From Allorhodopirellula solitaria (GTDB taxonomy: Bacteria > Planctomycetota > Planctomycetia > Pirellulales > Pirellulaceae), in assembly GCF_007859855.1 (NCBI RefSeq), contig NZ_SJPK01000002.1, positions 62,001 through 126,000 of the forward strand: 64,000 nt of DNA. The letters run 5' to 3'. Of this stretch, positions 46,875-58,540 are shown in pieces; position 1 is the stretch's first letter, and each line of letters begins with the position of its first letter. The notes under the pieces are model-generated. The model was not told where the DNA came from. It searched no databases and saw nothing but the letters and a program-made list of their open reading frames with translations. Made by a program: the position numbers and the translations under genes.

Positions 46875-49800
46875 TCAGTTCTCGCTGCTCGTCGCTTCTG
46901 CTTCGGCAGTTTCGCCGTCGCCACCGAGCAGCGGGAAGGATTCTTCGAGCGCCGACACGGGGGTCGCGGCCAGTTCTTCCAACGCTTCGCGGCGATAATT
47001 GACTTCGGAATCTTGGAAGATTCGGAAACCGGTACCAGCCGGGATCAAGTGACCGAGGATCACGTTCTCCTTCAAACCGACCAGCTTGTCGACCTTGCCG
47101 GCCAAAGCGGCTTCGGTCAGCACCTTGGTCGTTTCTTGGAACGATGCCGCACTGATGAAACTGTTCGACTGCACTGCGGCCTTGGTGATCCCAAGCAACT
47201 GGGTACTGGCGGTCGCACTCTTGCAGCGTTTGCTCTTGGCGGTCGCACCGCCCATCGCTTCGACTTCGGCGTTGGTCTGCTCGAACGCTTCCTTCGGTAC
47301 GATCGTGCCCTCGGTGTAATCGGTATCGCCGGGGCTGGCGATCTTCACGCAACCACGCATCTCTTGGTTGGCACGGCGGAAATGGAACCGGTCCATCACG
47401 CTGCCGGGCAAGAGGTTCGTATCGCCGGCCGATTCGATCTTCACCTTCCGCAACATGCGGGCGATGATGATCTCACCGTGCTTGTCGTTGATCTCGACGC
47501 GTTGACTGCGGTAGACCTGTTGGATTTCATGCAACAGGTATTGCTGTACCGCCTCTTCTCCGGTGACCCGCAAGATATCGTGCGGAACCAAAGCACCATC
47601 GACGAGAGCTTGGCCGGCCTTGACGATATCCCCGGTGTGGACGAGGAAGTGCTTGCCGTGAGGCACGAGGTGTTCGCGTTCGATTCCCGAGTCGCTACGG
47701 ACGATGATCGTCCGCTTGCCACGCTTGCGTTCGCTCAAGATTTCGACTTCACCGTCGACCTCAGCGATCACAGCAGGATCCTTCGGCTTGCGAGCTTCGA
47801 AAATCTCGGTAACCCGCGGCAAACCACCGGTGATGTCCGACACACCGCCGGTTTCACGGGGCATTTCGGCGAGCACGGTACCCGGCGTGACCTGGTCGCC
47901 CTCTTTGACCGAGATGGTGGCCCGTTCGGGCAGGTACTGAGCGTGCAGTGCCCGGCCATCGCCGTCTTCGATCACGAGCTGTGGGTGCAAATCACCCTTG
48001 TGATCGATGATCACCATCCGAATGTTACCGCTGGCTTCGCGGTCGACACGCATCGTCTCACCTTCGACCACGTCTTCGAAGCGGATCTTACCGGTCACTT
48101 CGGAGAGAATTGGAATCGAGTACGGGTTCCATTCGCAGAGAACCTGCCCGGCGGTGACCTTGTCACCCTCTTTGACCATCAGCGTCGATCCGGTCGGAAT
48201 GTCGTACGACTCCACTTCACGGCCGCGTTCATCTACCAACATGACTTGGCCGTTACGGGTCAGCACCACGTCGCGACCTTCGGTATTGGTAACCGCCTTC
48301 ATGCGAGTGAAGCGAACTTCACCGTCGCGAGCGGACTTGATGTCCGATTCCTCGACTTGCTTGCTCACGCTACCACCGATGTGGAACGTTCGCATCGTCA
48401 GCTGAGTACCGGGCTCCCCGATCGACTGGGCGGCGATAATACCGACTGCCATGCCTTCTTCGACCATCGATCCAGTAGCCATGTCCATGCCGTAGCAGGA
48501 GCGGCAAACACCCAGAGGTGCGTCGCAGGCCATCGGCGTGCGGACTTGGATCTTCTCCAATCCCATCTGCTCGATCTTGCGGGCGATTTCAGGCGTGATC
48601 ATCTGAGCGGCGTCCACGATCAGTTCATCGGTGACCGGGTTGACGATCGCCTTCAAGCTGACACGGCCATTGATCGAATCGGACAAGGACACTTCGACCT
48701 TTTCACCGCGGTACACGACCCCCTTGGTGATGCCTTGGGTTGTGCCGCAGTCGTGCATGGTGACGACCACGTTCTGCGCGACATCGGCGAGCTTCCGAGT
48801 CAGGTAACCGCTGTCGGCCGTCTTCAAGGCCGTATCGGCCAAGCCCTTGCGGGCACCGTGGGTGGACGAGAAGTACTCGAGCACGGATAGGCCTTCACGG
48901 AAGTTTGCCTTAATCGGCGTCTCGATAATTTCACCGGTTGGCTTGGCCATCAAACCACGCATACCAGCGAGCTGACGGATCTGTTCAATACCGCCCCGTG
49001 CACCCGAGTGCGACATCAAGAACACCGGGTTGATGTACCAACCGCCCTCGCGGATATCGTTCTCCATGGCGCTCATCATGTCCGCCGTGATCGCTTCCCG
49101 AGCGTGCGTCCAAGCATCGAGGACTTGGTTGTATCGCTCCTTACCGGTCATCAAACCGCGGTCATAAGCCTTCTTATGCTTCATGACGGTCTTTTCGGCG
49201 TCCTTGATGAACTTTTGCTTGGTATCGGGCGTGACCAAGTCATCTGTTGCGAACGACAGACCGCTGCGAGTGGATTCACGGAAACCCATCTGCATCATGT
49301 CATCGAGCAGGTGAATGGTTGGCTTGCGGCCGAGACGCTGATAGCAATCGCTAATCGACTTGGCCAAGTCACCGCTACGCATCGCACGGTTGTAGAAATC
49401 CATCCCGTCGGGAAGCATTTCGTTGAACCGGACGCGACCGGGCGTGGTGTCGATCACGGCGCCGTAAACGCCTGACTCATCGTCGGTCTTGAGTTTTTGG
49501 AACTTAGGCAACCGCATCTTGATCCGAGTATGCAGCTCCACCTTGCCTTGGGCGAGTGCATAGTCGACTTCGTCGTATCCACTGAAAACCATCCCCTCGC
49601 CTTTGCGATCGGGCAGGTCCACGGTCATGTAGTAACAACCCATGACGATGTCCTGGGAGGGGCTCATGATCGGCTTCCCGTTGGACGGCGCGAAAACGTT
49701 GTTGGTACTGAGCATCAACGTATGCGCTTCGACCTGGGCTTCGATCGAAAGCGGCAAGTGAACGGCCATCTGGTCACCGTCGAAGTCGGCGTTGAAGCCC

Positions 49801-51161
49801 TTGCAGACGAGCGGGTGCAGATGAATCGCGTTGCCTTCGACCAGCGTGGGCTCGAACGCCTGAATCCCCATCCGGTGCAACGTCGGTGCACGGTTGAGCA
49901 TCACAGGGTGATTCTTGATGACTTGTTCGAGGATATCCCATACCTCTTCATCTTTTCGCTCGAGCATCTTCTTCGCCGATTTAATCGTGTCGGCGTGCCC
50001 GAGCTCTTTGAGACGGCGAATGATGAACGGTTGGTACAATTCCAACGCGATCTTCTTCGGCAGACCGCATTGATGCAGCTTCAACCGCGGCCCCACCACG
50101 ATCACGCTACGTGCGGAATAATCGACCCGTTTGCCGAGCAGGTTCTCGCGGAATCGACCCTGTTTCCCCTTGATCATGTCCGTCAACGACTTCAGCGGTC
50201 GGTTGGACGAACCGAGCACGGGCCGTTTGCAGCGGTTATTGTCAAAGAGTGCGTCGACGGACTGCTGCAACATTCGCTTCTCATTGCGAATAATCACCTC
50301 CGGGGCGTTCAGATCGACCAACTTGCGCAAACGGTTGTTGCGGTTGATGATCCGGCGATACAGGTCGTTCAAATCGCTCGTGGCGAAATTGCCACTATCG
50401 AGCAGCACGAGCGGACGCAAGTCCGGCGGAATCACAGGGATCACATCGAGCACCATCCACTCGGGACGGTTGTCGCTATCACGGATCGATTCAACAATCT
50501 TCAAACGATTGATCAGATCCTTCTTCTTCTGCTTGCTGCCGGTTTCGGCGAGGTCAACACGCAGCTGTTCCGAGAGTGGAACGAGATCGAGCTTATTGAG
50601 CAACTTGCGAACCGCTTCGGCGCCCATGTCGGCTTCAAAGGAGCCTGGGCCGTACTGTTGGCGCGCCGCCCGGTACTCCTCTTCGGTGAGCAGTTGCAGC
50701 GACTCCAGATCCGTTTCGCCTGGGTCGATGACGACATAATCTTGGAAGTAGATCACCTTCTCCAGCGAACTGGTCTTCATGGCGAGCAAGTTGCCCAACC
50801 GCGATGGCATCGCTTTGAAGAACCAGATATGGACCACGGGAGCGGCCAGCTCGATATGGCCCATCCGTTTCCGGCGAACGCGTGAATGAGTGACCTTGAC
50901 GCCGCAGCGGTCGCAGATCATGCCCTTGTACTTCATGCCCCGATACTTGCCACAGGCGCATTCCCAGTCCTTCTCAGGGCCAAAGATTCGCTCGCAGAAC
51001 AGACCGTCTTTTTCCGGTCGGTAGGTACGGTAGTTGATCGTTTCCGGTTTCTTGACTTCGCCGAACGACCAACTCTTGATGTCCTGAGGACGGGCCAATG
51101 AGATGCGGACCGAAGCGTAATCGTTGATGCGATCGTAGTTACTGGTTTCGCCAACTGACAT
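46875..51161 (-). CDS. rpoC: RNA polymerase beta' subunit
   Basis: Beta' (1428 residues) forms the active-site half of RNA polymerase. The N-terminal zinc finger (CACGKYRGM followed by ICDRCGV), the Mg-binding [16 protein letters not shown], the bridge-helix/trigger-loop region ([20 protein letters not shown]) and the C-terminal Cys cluster ([13 protein letters not shown]) are intact. The Rif-independent rudder and lid regions look normal and no large lineage insertion stands out. Two long reading frames run antisense to it but are shadows. It starts 234 bp after rpoB and ends in the terminator at 46812-46850. Confidence 0.99.
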   Translation of the reverse strand: MSVGETSNYDRINDYASVRISLARPQDIKSWSFGEVKKPETINYRTYRPEKDGLFCERIFGPEKDWECACGKYRGMKYKGMICDRCGVKVTHSRVRRKRMGHIELAAPVVHIWFFKAMPSRLGNLLAMKTSSLEKVIYFQDYVVIDPGETDLESLQLLTEEEYRAARQQYGPGSFEADMGAEAVRKLLNKLDLVPLSEQLRVDLAETGSKQKKKDLINRLKIVESIRDSDNRPEWMVLDVIPVIPPDLRPLVLLDSGNFATSDLNDLYRRIINRNNRLRKLVDLNAPEVIIRNEKRMLQQSVDALFDNNRCKRPVLGSSNRPLKSLTDMIKGKQGRFRENLLGKRVDYSARSVIVVGPRLKLHQCGLPKKIALELYQPFIIRRLKELGHADTIKSAKKMLERKDEEVWDILEQVIKNHPVMLNRAPTLHRMGIQAFEPTLVEGNAIHLHPLVCKGFNADFDGDQMAVHLPLSIEAQVEAHTLMLSTNNVFAPSNGKPIMSPSQDIVMGCYYMTVDLPDRKGEGMVFSGYDEVDYALAQGKVELHTRIKMRLPKFQKLKTDDESGVYGAVIDTTPGRVRFNEMLPDGMDFYNRAMRSGDLAKSISDCYQRLGRKPTIHLLDDMMQMGFRESTRSGLSFATDDLVTPDTKQKFIKDAEKTVMKHKKAYDRGLMTGKERYNQVLDAWTHAREAITADMMSAMENDIREGGWYINPVFLMSHSGARGGIEQIRQLAGMRGLMAKPTGEIIETPIKANFREGLSVLEYFSSTHGARKGLADTALKTADSGYLTRKLADVAQNVVVTMHDCGTTQGITKGVVYRGEKVEVSLSDSINGRVSLKAIVNPVTDELIVDAAQMITPEIARKIEQMGLEKIQVRTPMACDAPLGVCRSCYGMDMATGSMVEEGMAVGIIAAQSIGEPGTQLTMRTFHIGGSVSKQVEESDIKSARDGEVRFTRMKAVTNTEGRDVVLTRNGQVMLVDERGREVESYDIPTGSTLMVKEGDKVTAGQVLCEWNPYSIPILSEVTGKIRFEDVVEGETMRVDREASGNIRMVIIDHKGDLHPQLVIEDGDGRALHAQYLPERATISVKEGDQVTPGTVLAEMPRETGGVSDITGGLPRVTEIFEARKPKDPAVIAEVDGEVEILSERKRGKRTIIVRSDSGIEREHLVPHGKHFLVHTGDIVKAGQALVDGALVPHDILRVTGEEAVQQYLLHEIQQVYRSQRVEINDKHGEIIIARMLRKVKIESAGDTNLLPGSVMDRFHFRRANQEMRGCVKIASPGDTDYTEGTIVPKEAFEQTNAEVEAMGGATAKSKRCKSATASTQLLGITKAAVQSNSFISAASFQETTKVLTEAALAGKVDKLVGLKENVILGHLIPAGTGFRIFQDSEVNYRREALEELAATPVSALEESFPLLGGDGETAEAEATSSEN

Positions 51162-51173
51162 GGAAGAAGCCTT

Positions 51174-51192
51174 TAGCTATTAGCTTTTAGCT
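51174..51192 (-). repeat. GCTAA-type short repeat before rpoC
   Basis: On the minus strand AGCTAAAAGCTAATAGCTA lies 12 bp before the rpoC ATG, like the strings before rplB and rplX. The remaining 234-bp rpoB-rpoC spacer (51162-51395) holds no gene. Confidence 0.6.
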
Positions 51193-51395
51193 CGTCGCAT
51201 TCTCGCCGATGGGTTGCCGGCAAGATGATGCGTTGAGCAATTGGGAGTGGAAGGTTTCAAGCGATTGTTATCGCGATAAAGTCAGGCGATGCCCGACATT
51301 CAAATGTCTTTCGAAAGGTGCTATCTCACCCGCCCACCAACGCGCATCACAAGCAGCGAAGCGCGTGGGGCAGGACCGAGTCACCTCGAAGGCCG

Positions 51396-54300
51396 CTAGA
51401 TAGGTCTCTTCTCGAGTTGCATGTTGAGTGCCAAACCACGAATTTCGTTGGTCAACACGTCGAAACTAGCCGGTGTGCCGGCTTCGAGAGTGTTCTCACC
51501 CTTGACCATCGACTCGTAAATCTTGGTGCGTCCCTCGACGTCGTCACTCTTGACCGTCAGCAGTTCCTGCAGAATGTAGGCAGCCCCATAAGCCTCGAGT
51601 GCCCACACTTCCATTTCCCCGAAACGCTGACCGCCGAAGCGAGCCTTGCCGCCGAGCGGTTGTTGGGTAATGAGCGAGTAAGGTCCGGTGCTGCGTGCGT
51701 GGACTTTGTCATCGACGAGGTGGTGCAGTTTCAACATGTAGATGTAACCGACCGTCGTTTCCTGCTCCATCGGTTCACCGGTACGACCATCGGTCAAACG
51801 GATCTTGCCGTGGGCAGGCAATCCAGCCTCCGCCAAGCAATCGTTGATTTCCTCTTCGACAGCACCATCAAAAATCGGGGTCACGGATTGGAAACCGAGT
51901 TTGGCTCCCGCCCATCCCAAGTGCGTTTCGAGAATCTGTCCCACGTTCATCCGCGAGGGCACGCCAAGCGGGTTGAGCATGATCTGGATCGGCGTGCCAT
52001 CGGGCAGGAACGGCATGTCTTCGATCGGCAGGATCTTCGCGATCACACCCTTGTTCCCGTGACGGCCGGCCATTTTGTCACCGACACTGATTGTTCGCTT
52101 CGTCGCAATGTAGATCTTGACCATCTGCAACACGCCGCTGCGAAGCTCATCGCCTCGTTTCATCGCATTGAGTTTCCGATCTCGCTCGTCGATCTCGTTC
52201 TCAACGTTCTGCCACTGGGTCGAGTAAACCTTCTCAACGTCGGCCCGTTTCGCATCAGAAACCTGATCGAGAACTTGATCGAATCGGAACGTGGTGGCAC
52301 GTTCGGCAACGAACTTCGGATCCTGCCCATCGGCGAGCGGGGTGCCGGTGGCATCCTTCAGCTTCGTACCGGCAGCTTCCTCGAGATCCCGCACGAGCGA
52401 TTCGAACGTGCTAGCGATCGCTTCGTTCCCCTCCGTCTCGTGCTGCTTGAGCTCTTTCTCAAACGCCTTGCGCTCCTCGTCACCGAGGCTCATGCGGCGA
52501 GAGAACTTCTGCGTATCGATAACGATCCCTTCGATCCCCGAGGGAACCTCGAGGGAATCGTTCTTGACGTCCTCGCCAGCACGACCGAAGATCGCATGCA
52601 GCAACTTCTCTTCCGGCGTCAATTCCGTCTTGCTCTTCGGGCTGACCTTGCCCACGAGAATATCACCCGGTTTGACGTAGGTTCCCATCTGCACGATCCC
52701 GCCATCGTCGAGATTGCGGAGCGCCTTTTCCGAGACATTGGGGATATCGCGAGTGAACTCTTCACGGCCGAGCTTGGTCTCGCGAATCTCGACATCAAAG
52801 TCCTCGATATGGATCGAGGTATAGGTGTCGTTGCGAACCAGCTCTTCGCTAATGATGATCGCGTCTTCGTAGTTGAATCCGTCGAAGGACATAAATCCAA
52901 CCAGAACGTTTCGCCCGAGCGCGAGTTCACCCAAGCGAGTGGCCGCACCGTCAGCAATAATCTGCCCTTTTTCTACCTTGTCGCCGACCGTCACGAGTGG
53001 CTTCTGGTTCTGGCAGGTACGTTCGTTGAGCCCCTGATATTTCTTCATCGGATAGTGATCGCTACCGACTTCGATGCGGGTGGCATCGGCGTAGGTGACC
53101 TTGCCCGACCGACGAGCACGCACGACCATCGCACTGTTCTTAGCGACCTCTCGCTCCATACCGGTCGCGACAATCGGCGGTTCGGCAACGAGCAGCGGCA
53201 CGGCTTGCCGCTGCATGTTCGAACCCATCAAAGCGCGGTTAGCGTCATCGTGCTCGAGGAACGGAATCAAACCAGCCGAGACGCCGACCATTTGGGCCGG
53301 AGCAACGTCCATGTAACTGACCTGGTCAGGCAGCACGATCTCAAAGTCACTACGGAACCGGGCAATCAAGTTCGGTCCGGGAACGAGCGCCCCATCCTTG
53401 ACCTCGGTATCAGCGGGAGCCACGTACGACTCGCCTTCTTCGTCGGCTCGCAACCAGACGGTCTGCTCACTGATCTTCCCGTCCTGAACCTTGCGGAAAG
53501 GTGTGATCAGGAAGCCATAATCGTCCACGCCAGCAAAAATTGCCAACGAGCTGATCAGACCAATGTTCGTACCTTCGGGGGTCTCAATCGGACAAATCCG
53601 ACCGTAGTGCGAAATGTGAACGTCGCGGACCTCGAACCCGGCTCGCTTACGGTTCAAACCGCCAGGCCCAAGGGCCGACAATCGCCGTTCGTGAGCGAGC
53701 TGGCTGAGCGGATTGGTCTGGTCAACGACCTGAGACAGTTCACCACGACCGAAGAAATAATCAATCGCTGCTGAAACGCTCTTAGGATTGATCAAACTAC
53801 GGGGCGTCATGTCCTGAGCGTCCTTGACACTCATCCGCTCCTGCACCGTCCGACGCAGCTTCAAGAAGCCCTTGCGGAGCTCTTCGCTGGCGAGTTCATC
53901 GATCGTTCGCAAACGACGATTCCCCAGGTGATCGATATCATCAATTTCGGCGTCGCTATCGGCGTCAAACAAGTCAATGAGATATCGAATCGCCGAAATC
54001 ATATCATCCGGACGCAGCGTCATTTCCTGTTCGCTAACGTTCTGTCCCAATTTCCGGTTCAAGCGGAAACGACCGACCTTGCCCAAGCGGTATCGATTCT
54101 CGTCATAGAACTTCTCTTGGAACAGCGTGCGTGCTTTCTCCAACTGGGGCGGGTTCCCCGGACGCAGCCGCTGATAGATCCGCAGCAATGCCTCCTCGTG
54201 ACTCGCTGTCGTATCTTCAGCGAGAGTATGGAAAATCAACGGCACCTTCGGCAGGTCCATCGCCTCGACGCTCTTGACGTCCGCGGCGCAGATCGTCTCA

Positions 54301-55115
54301 GCCAACTCGGCGCTGATCTTGTGCCCCGGCTCGATGATGATCTCCCCGGCACGTTCGTGACCGGACGGGTACACCACGTCATCGACACAGATCTTATTCT
54401 CGATCTTGCCCGCGTCTTGCCCGCCGGAGATCTTGATCGTCTTGGTTTCGTAGAACGCCTCGAGCAACTCGGCGTCGGTGCTGTACTTGGGGTCCATCGC
54501 CCGCAGCAGCATCGTGGCGGGGAACTTACCGCTCTGGTCAATCCGAACGGTCAGCGAATCCTTCTTGGTCACGTTGACCTCGATCCAAGAGCCCCGCTCA
54601 GGAATCACCCGGCACGAAGGCAACTTGCGGTCAGTCGTCGTGTCCTGTTCGAGCACGAAATCGACACCAGGACTCCGGTGCAACTGACTCACAACGACGC
54701 GTTCAGCGCCATTGATCACGAATTCACCGCCACCGAGCATGATCGGCAGGTCCCCGAGGTACACCTCTTCCTCGATCGGCTCCTCCCGATTGAGCTGCAA
54801 CCAAACCCGCAGCGGACGCCCGTAGGTCAACCGCAACTGGCGGCATTCCTGAACCGTGTAGCGAGGCTTGCCAAGCTCATAGCGCAGGTAATCGAGCGTG
54901 GTGTTGCCGTCATAGCTGCTGATCGGGAAAATCTCTTTCAGCACCGACTCCAATCCTTGATCCTTCCGCTCCGTGCTCACCGCATCAGCCTGCAAGAAGG
55001 CGGAATACGAGGCTGTCTGCAGGGCGGTAAGATCAGGCAACTCGAACTGGCCAAGGCCGGTTCCAAAGTTACGGACACTGGTGGGCTCGAGTCGACGCTG
55101 GGTGGTGGTTGCCAT
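51396..55115 (-). CDS. rpoB: RNA polymerase beta subunit
   Basis: Beta (1239 residues) starts at ATG 55115 ([11 protein letters not shown]), with GGAG about 11 bp upstream; an in-frame start 59 codons earlier lacks similarity. [11 protein letters not shown], the rifampicin-pocket segment [58 protein letters not shown] and the C-terminal [21 protein letters not shown] are conserved. In the pocket the E. coli Asp516, His526 and Ser531 equivalents are kept, but Phe514, Met515 and Asn518 read Val, Val and Thr. The rplK-A-J-L genes do not precede it. Confidence 0.99.
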   Translation of the reverse strand: MATTTQRRLEPTSVRNFGTGLGQFELPDLTALQTASYSAFLQADAVSTERKDQGLESVLKEIFPISSYDGNTTLDYLRYELGKPRYTVQECRQLRLTYGRPLRVWLQLNREEPIEEEVYLGDLPIMLGGGEFVINGAERVVVSQLHRSPGVDFVLEQDTTTDRKLPSCRVIPERGSWIEVNVTKKDSLTVRIDQSGKFPATMLLRAMDPKYSTDAELLEAFYETKTIKISGGQDAGKIENKICVDDVVYPSGHERAGEIIIEPGHKISAELAETICAADVKSVEAMDLPKVPLIFHTLAEDTTASHEEALLRIYQRLRPGNPPQLEKARTLFQEKFYDENRYRLGKVGRFRLNRKLGQNVSEQEMTLRPDDMISAIRYLIDLFDADSDAEIDDIDHLGNRRLRTIDELASEELRKGFLKLRRTVQERMSVKDAQDMTPRSLINPKSVSAAIDYFFGRGELSQVVDQTNPLSQLAHERRLSALGPGGLNRKRAGFEVRDVHISHYGRICPIETPEGTNIGLISSLAIFAGVDDYGFLITPFRKVQDGKISEQTVWLRADEEGESYVAPADTEVKDGALVPGPNLIARFRSDFEIVLPDQVSYMDVAPAQMVGVSAGLIPFLEHDDANRALMGSNMQRQAVPLLVAEPPIVATGMEREVAKNSAMVVRARRSGKVTYADATRIEVGSDHYPMKKYQGLNERTCQNQKPLVTVGDKVEKGQIIADGAATRLGELALGRNVLVGFMSFDGFNYEDAIIISEELVRNDTYTSIHIEDFDVEIRETKLGREEFTRDIPNVSEKALRNLDDGGIVQMGTYVKPGDILVGKVSPKSKTELTPEEKLLHAIFGRAGEDVKNDSLEVPSGIEGIVIDTQKFSRRMSLGDEERKAFEKELKQHETEGNEAIASTFESLVRDLEEAAGTKLKDATGTPLADGQDPKFVAERATTFRFDQVLDQVSDAKRADVEKVYSTQWQNVENEIDERDRKLNAMKRGDELRSGVLQMVKIYIATKRTISVGDKMAGRHGNKGVIAKILPIEDMPFLPDGTPIQIMLNPLGVPSRMNVGQILETHLGWAGAKLGFQSVTPIFDGAVEEEINDCLAEAGLPAHGKIRLTDGRTGEPMEQETTVGYIYMLKLHHLVDDKVHARSTGPYSLITQQPLGGKARFGGQRFGEMEVWALEAYGAAYILQELLTVKSDDVEGRTKIYESMVKGENTLEAGTPASFDVLTNEIRGLALNMQLEKRPI

Positions 55116-55748
55116 CGAGAGGGAAGCTCCTTCGCGGGGAAGAACAAAATCACCACGCACCCGAGCCAGAATCTGCCACCATTCGGGTGCGGCCAGATTC
55201 ATTCCACGTCGGAAGCGAGTGAGATGACTAAACTTAAGTTTGGCTATCGAAACCGGCGATAAACTTGTGCAGGACCGCACACCGCGGGGCAATCTCTACA
55301 AAAATAGCCCAATCGACTCCACTCCTCACGCTCATGCCTAGGGGCAATCAGCGGGAAATGGAAACGAAAACCTCTCAGGAAACGAATCAGGCTTGCCGTG
55401 GAGGGCACAATTCCACGAAAAGTTTGCATCCGAAGAGAAAGACAGCAGAAGTGATGGCGCGCGTTGTGGGATACCGGGTAGCGATAGTCGAAAGTGAAAT
55501 GTAACCCCATTTTCCGAATCCGCAAAGGGCAACACCTCGATTTTGGTCCTGTTTGTGCTCTAGCTTGCCGACTCGCCCCCCCGTGCAGAGCCAAATTCAC
55601 GCCATTTCACACAAAATTGCATGTTTTTGGCACGCCAACACTCTCGCCCGAACTCTCTGATTCAATGGGGCCGGAAAACCGCGTCTGCCCCACCCGCCGC
55701 CGATCTCGCTAATTTTTCTCAGCCTCTCGCCTTTTTGCTGCTCACGCC
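55116..55748. promoter_or_regulatory. Divergent spacer rpoB / malQ (633 bp)
   Basis: No gene is supported. A perfect 12-bp palindrome AAACTTAAGTTT occurs at 55230-55241, about 115 bp before the rpoB start. The length fits a long rpoB leader and a separate malQ promoter, but I could not pick consensus hexamers with confidence. Confidence 0.4.
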
Positions 55749-57278
55749 ATGAAATTCCCTCGATCTTCCGGCGTCCTCCTTCATATTACCAGCCTGCCGG
55801 GGGCAGGGGACACAGGGGACCTCGGGGCCGAAGCCTACCGCTTCGTCGACTTCCTGGCCGCCGCGGGACAGCGTCTCTGGCAGATCCTCCCGCTCTCCCC
55901 ACCGGCCCAAGGCGATTCACCCTATAGCGCCTATTCTGCCTTCGCGGGCAATCCATTGATGATCAGCCTCACAGGACTGGTCGAAGACGGCTTGCTCGAG
56001 CAGGCCGATGTGGCCCCCGCCGCCACAGCGAAGGGCTCGGAGCAAACCAACGCACCGAGAACTCCTGACCAATGCGACTTTACGGCAGCTGCCGAACACA
56101 AAGAGGCTGCATTGACCAAGGCATTTGACCGGTTCCAGAACACGGCGTCCCACCCTCTCCGCGCCCCGCTACTGGCATTCTGCAAAAAGCAAGCTCGGTG
56201 GTTGGACGAGTTCTCTCGCTTCGAAGCCATCATGCGGCATTTCGACGATGCCAATTGGTCTCGTTGGCCCAGCGATCTGGTCACGCGAGAACCCGCCGCC
56301 CTGGCGCACTGGGACGAGGAACTCGCCGAACCAATACAGTACTCTCGGTTCAAACAGTTCCTCTTCGATCGCCAGTGGCATGCGTTGAAACAGTACGCGG
56401 GAGAACGGGACGTCCAAATTTGTGGCGACATGCCGATCTTCGTCGCGTATGAAAGCGTCGATGTCTGGGCCAACCAACCGCTCTTCGCTGTCGATTCGTC
56501 AGGCCAACCCACTCTCGTTGCCGGCGTGCCCCCGGACTACTTCAGCAAAACGGGACAACTCTGGGGCAACCCCCAGTACAACTGGGAAGCCCTCGAGAAA
56601 ACGCACTTCCGCTGGTGGACCGAGCGTTTCGGCGAAGCTCTGCGGCAATTCGACCTCCTCCGCGTCGACCATTTCCGGGGCTTCGAAGCCTACTGGGCAG
56701 TCCCCGCGACCGCGAAAACAGCGGTTTCGGGATCTTGGATCCCTGGACCGGGCGCCAAACCGTTCGACGCCGCCCGCGAGTCACTCGGCGAACTACCCTT
56801 CATCGCCGAAGACCTCGGCCTGATTACCGAAGGGGTCCACCAACTCCGACAACAACTCGGATTCCCCGGCATGCGAGTGCTCCAATTCGGGTTCGATCAG
56901 TTCGAAGATGACTTCCACCGCCCCAACACCTACCCAGAGGATTCGGTTGCCTACACAGGCACACACGATAACGACACCCTCGTCGGCTGGCTCAACGCTA
57001 GAAAACCGGCCGACCCCGATCCACTGGGCCAATGGATCGAGACGCACCAGCGTCCCGATAACGAACCGATCCACTGGCAACTGATCGACGCTGTCGAACA
57101 GTCCGCCAGCAGCATCGCGATCATCCCGATGCAGGACCTGCTCGGCCTGGACAACTCAGCCCGCATGAACATTCCCGGCCAAGCAACAGGAAACTGGACC
57201 TGGCGATTAACCGCCTCCGCGATCACGGACGAATTGACCGACAAGCTGAAAGAGACGACCGAGCGGGCAGGGCGCTAG
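55749..57278 (+). CDS. malQ: 4-alpha-glucanotransferase (amylomaltase, GH77)
   Basis: MalQ transfers alpha-1,4-glucan segments in maltodextrin and glycogen metabolism. The 509-residue protein opens with RSSGVLLHITSLPG and GAEAYRFVDFLAAAGQRLWQILPLSP. It has DMPIFVAYESVDVWANQPLF, GVPPDYFSKTGQLWGNPQYNW, the catalytic nucleophile Asp in LLRVDHFRGFEAYW, and FIAEDLGLIT with the acid/base Glu. YTGTHDNDT and MNIPGQATGNWTWRL complete the set. The length matches short bacterial amylomaltases. It stands alone, divergent from rpoB. Confidence 0.97.
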   Translation: MKFPRSSGVLLHITSLPGAGDTGDLGAEAYRFVDFLAAAGQRLWQILPLSPPAQGDSPYSAYSAFAGNPLMISLTGLVEDGLLEQADVAPAATAKGSEQTNAPRTPDQCDFTAAAEHKEAALTKAFDRFQNTASHPLRAPLLAFCKKQARWLDEFSRFEAIMRHFDDANWSRWPSDLVTREPAALAHWDEELAEPIQYSRFKQFLFDRQWHALKQYAGERDVQICGDMPIFVAYESVDVWANQPLFAVDSSGQPTLVAGVPPDYFSKTGQLWGNPQYNWEALEKTHFRWWTERFGEALRQFDLLRVDHFRGFEAYWAVPATAKTAVSGSWIPGPGAKPFDAARESLGELPFIAEDLGLITEGVHQLRQQLGFPGMRVLQFGFDQFEDDFHRPNTYPEDSVAYTGTHDNDTLVGWLNARKPADPDPLGQWIETHQRPDNEPIHWQLIDAVEQSASSIAIIPMQDLLGLDNSARMNIPGQATGNWTWRLTASAITDELTDKLKETTERAGR

Positions 57279-57317
57279 AGACCAACGGCTTGGCGTTGGC
57301 CGACCGGGCTGTCGATT

Positions 57318-57711
57318 CAATGAGCCGAGACGCGTAAGCGGCCGGGTAGGCGGCGTTACCCGGGGCCTTACCGGCGAATGGCACTTACTTTAGTTCGCGA
57401 GGCGGTCTTGATAACCCGACGCGTGACGTCATGTTGATTACCCACAAGCCTTCGTACGCCGAAGGCGTTTTAGAAAATAGCCGGTGGTTTGAGCGCAAGC
57501 GAACACCACCAGAAACACCCGTGCCAACCCCGAATGGGGCTGAAGATCATTCATGACGAGGTCTGCGACCCACTTCGGGGTCGACGCTCCATCTTCAACG
57601 AACGAACGTAGGGGGCGCTGCGCTGACCTACGGCTATTTTCTATCATCCCTTTCGGGATACTTGGATTGAGAGGACTACGGGTTTGAGAGGACTCGTCGC
57701 CTCGTCCACTA
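57318..57711. repeat. Repeat-filled spacer with a complete AAAATAGCCG element
   Basis: The 447-bp spacer (57279-57725) has no supported gene. It contains TGAGCCGAGACGCGTAAGCGG (57319 on; related to 1038), GATTACCCACAAG (57436 on), an uninterrupted ACGCCGAAGGCGTTTTAGA stretch (57456 on), an element bounded by AAAATAGCCG (57474) and CGGCTATTTT (57634), and GCCTCGTCCACTA (57699-57711). Each has relatives in other spacers of the window. Confidence 0.75.
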
Positions 57712-57725
57712 CGGGACTGCGTTCG

Positions 57726-58196
57726 TTAGCCCTCTTGCTTCTTCTCTGCTTTCTTGTAGGCCTTGGCGAAGGCTTTTTCGCTAAAGACGATCTCTGAAGC
57801 CTCTTTGTCTTCTGCCCCCTCGACCTTGGCCTTGCAATTCTTGCAGCAGAACCCAACCTTCGTGCCGTCGACCTTGATCATGGTCTCTGGATTCAACTTA
57901 CCACCACTGATCGGGCAAGCTTTCTGCACGTATTGGTGCGTTTGAACGAGCTGGCGGTTGGCCTGGGTGGTGAATTTCTTGGGCTCCTTCGCAAACTTCC
58001 CAGCACATCCGCCGCAACAGAAGTACACCTTGCCTTTCTTGAAGTCCACGGACTTCTCCGCTTTGGCTTCGCCGTCAGCGACGGCGCACTTGACACCTTC
58101 CAATTCGACCTTGTCAGACGCCTTCTCCCCCGCAGCAAACACAGAAGCGGAGGCGACCAGAAGCACAGCAAAACTAAAAAACAGACGATTCTTCAT
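57726..58196 (-). CDS. Secreted protein with two YHS/CCxxC metal-binding-like domains
   Basis: A signal peptide (MKNRLFFSFAVLLVASASVFAA) precedes two related modules of about 50-60 residues. The first has VKCAVADGEAKAEKSVDFKKGKVYFCCGGC, and the second ACPISGGKLNPETMIKVDGTKVGFCCKNC, written here as overlapping parts of the same pattern (C-P/A-x-S/D-G ... FCCxxC). The pattern resembles YHS-type domains that bind metal through Cys. A Lys/Glu-rich tail ends the 156-residue protein. The periplasmic location and paired Cys clusters suggest metal binding; the metal and role are unknown. Confidence 0.75.
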   Translation of the reverse strand: MKNRLFFSFAVLLVASASVFAAGEKASDKVELEGVKCAVADGEAKAEKSVDFKKGKVYFCCGGCAGKFAKEPKKFTTQANRQLVQTHQYVQKACPISGGKLNPETMIKVDGTKVGFCCKNCKAKVEGAEDKEASEIVFSEKAFAKAYKKAEKKQEG

Positions 58197-58540
58197 TGAT
58201 TCACTCTCGAGAAAGGGGACTCAGGGGCGGTTCAGACACAGATCGCCTGACCGGAATGATACGGGTTATCCAACATCAGCCTAAGCCAGCGGAGGGGTGA
58301 AAGTCAAATTTATTAATCTGGCTAGTCGCCAGCGAAAGCATTCTGCTAGTCTTCCCGCCATTGGCTACGACATCAGTCAAACCTTGAGGCCGTTCCTTCC
58401 GCTCGATGGAGTGAACCTGCCTCAAATGCCGATGACAACAAGGAACGTGATAGCAGGATGCGGCGGATTCCTCAAATGAGATTCCGCCGTTTCCGATGGA
58501 TCGCGAGAACAGCAACGGATTTCGCTGAAGAGGAAATGAG
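58197..58540. other. Spacer before the DUF1571-type gene
   Basis: No gene is supported in 344 bp between divergent genes. A weak CTGGC/GCCAG stem occurs at about 58318-58332. GAAGAGGAAA shortly before 58541 probably serves as the ribosome binding site of the plus-strand gene. Confidence 0.5.

Noticed and set aside
46848-53774. Very long plus-strand open frames antisense to rpoC and rpoB (up to about 800 codons)
   Set aside because: They mirror codon positions of the highly conserved polymerase genes, have no recognisable motifs, and are a known effect of GC-rich third positions.
55244-55600. 118-codon minus-strand frame upstream of rpoB
   Set aside because: No recognisable family or start signal, Arg/His/Cys-rich composition, and it covers the likely rpoB promoter and leader.
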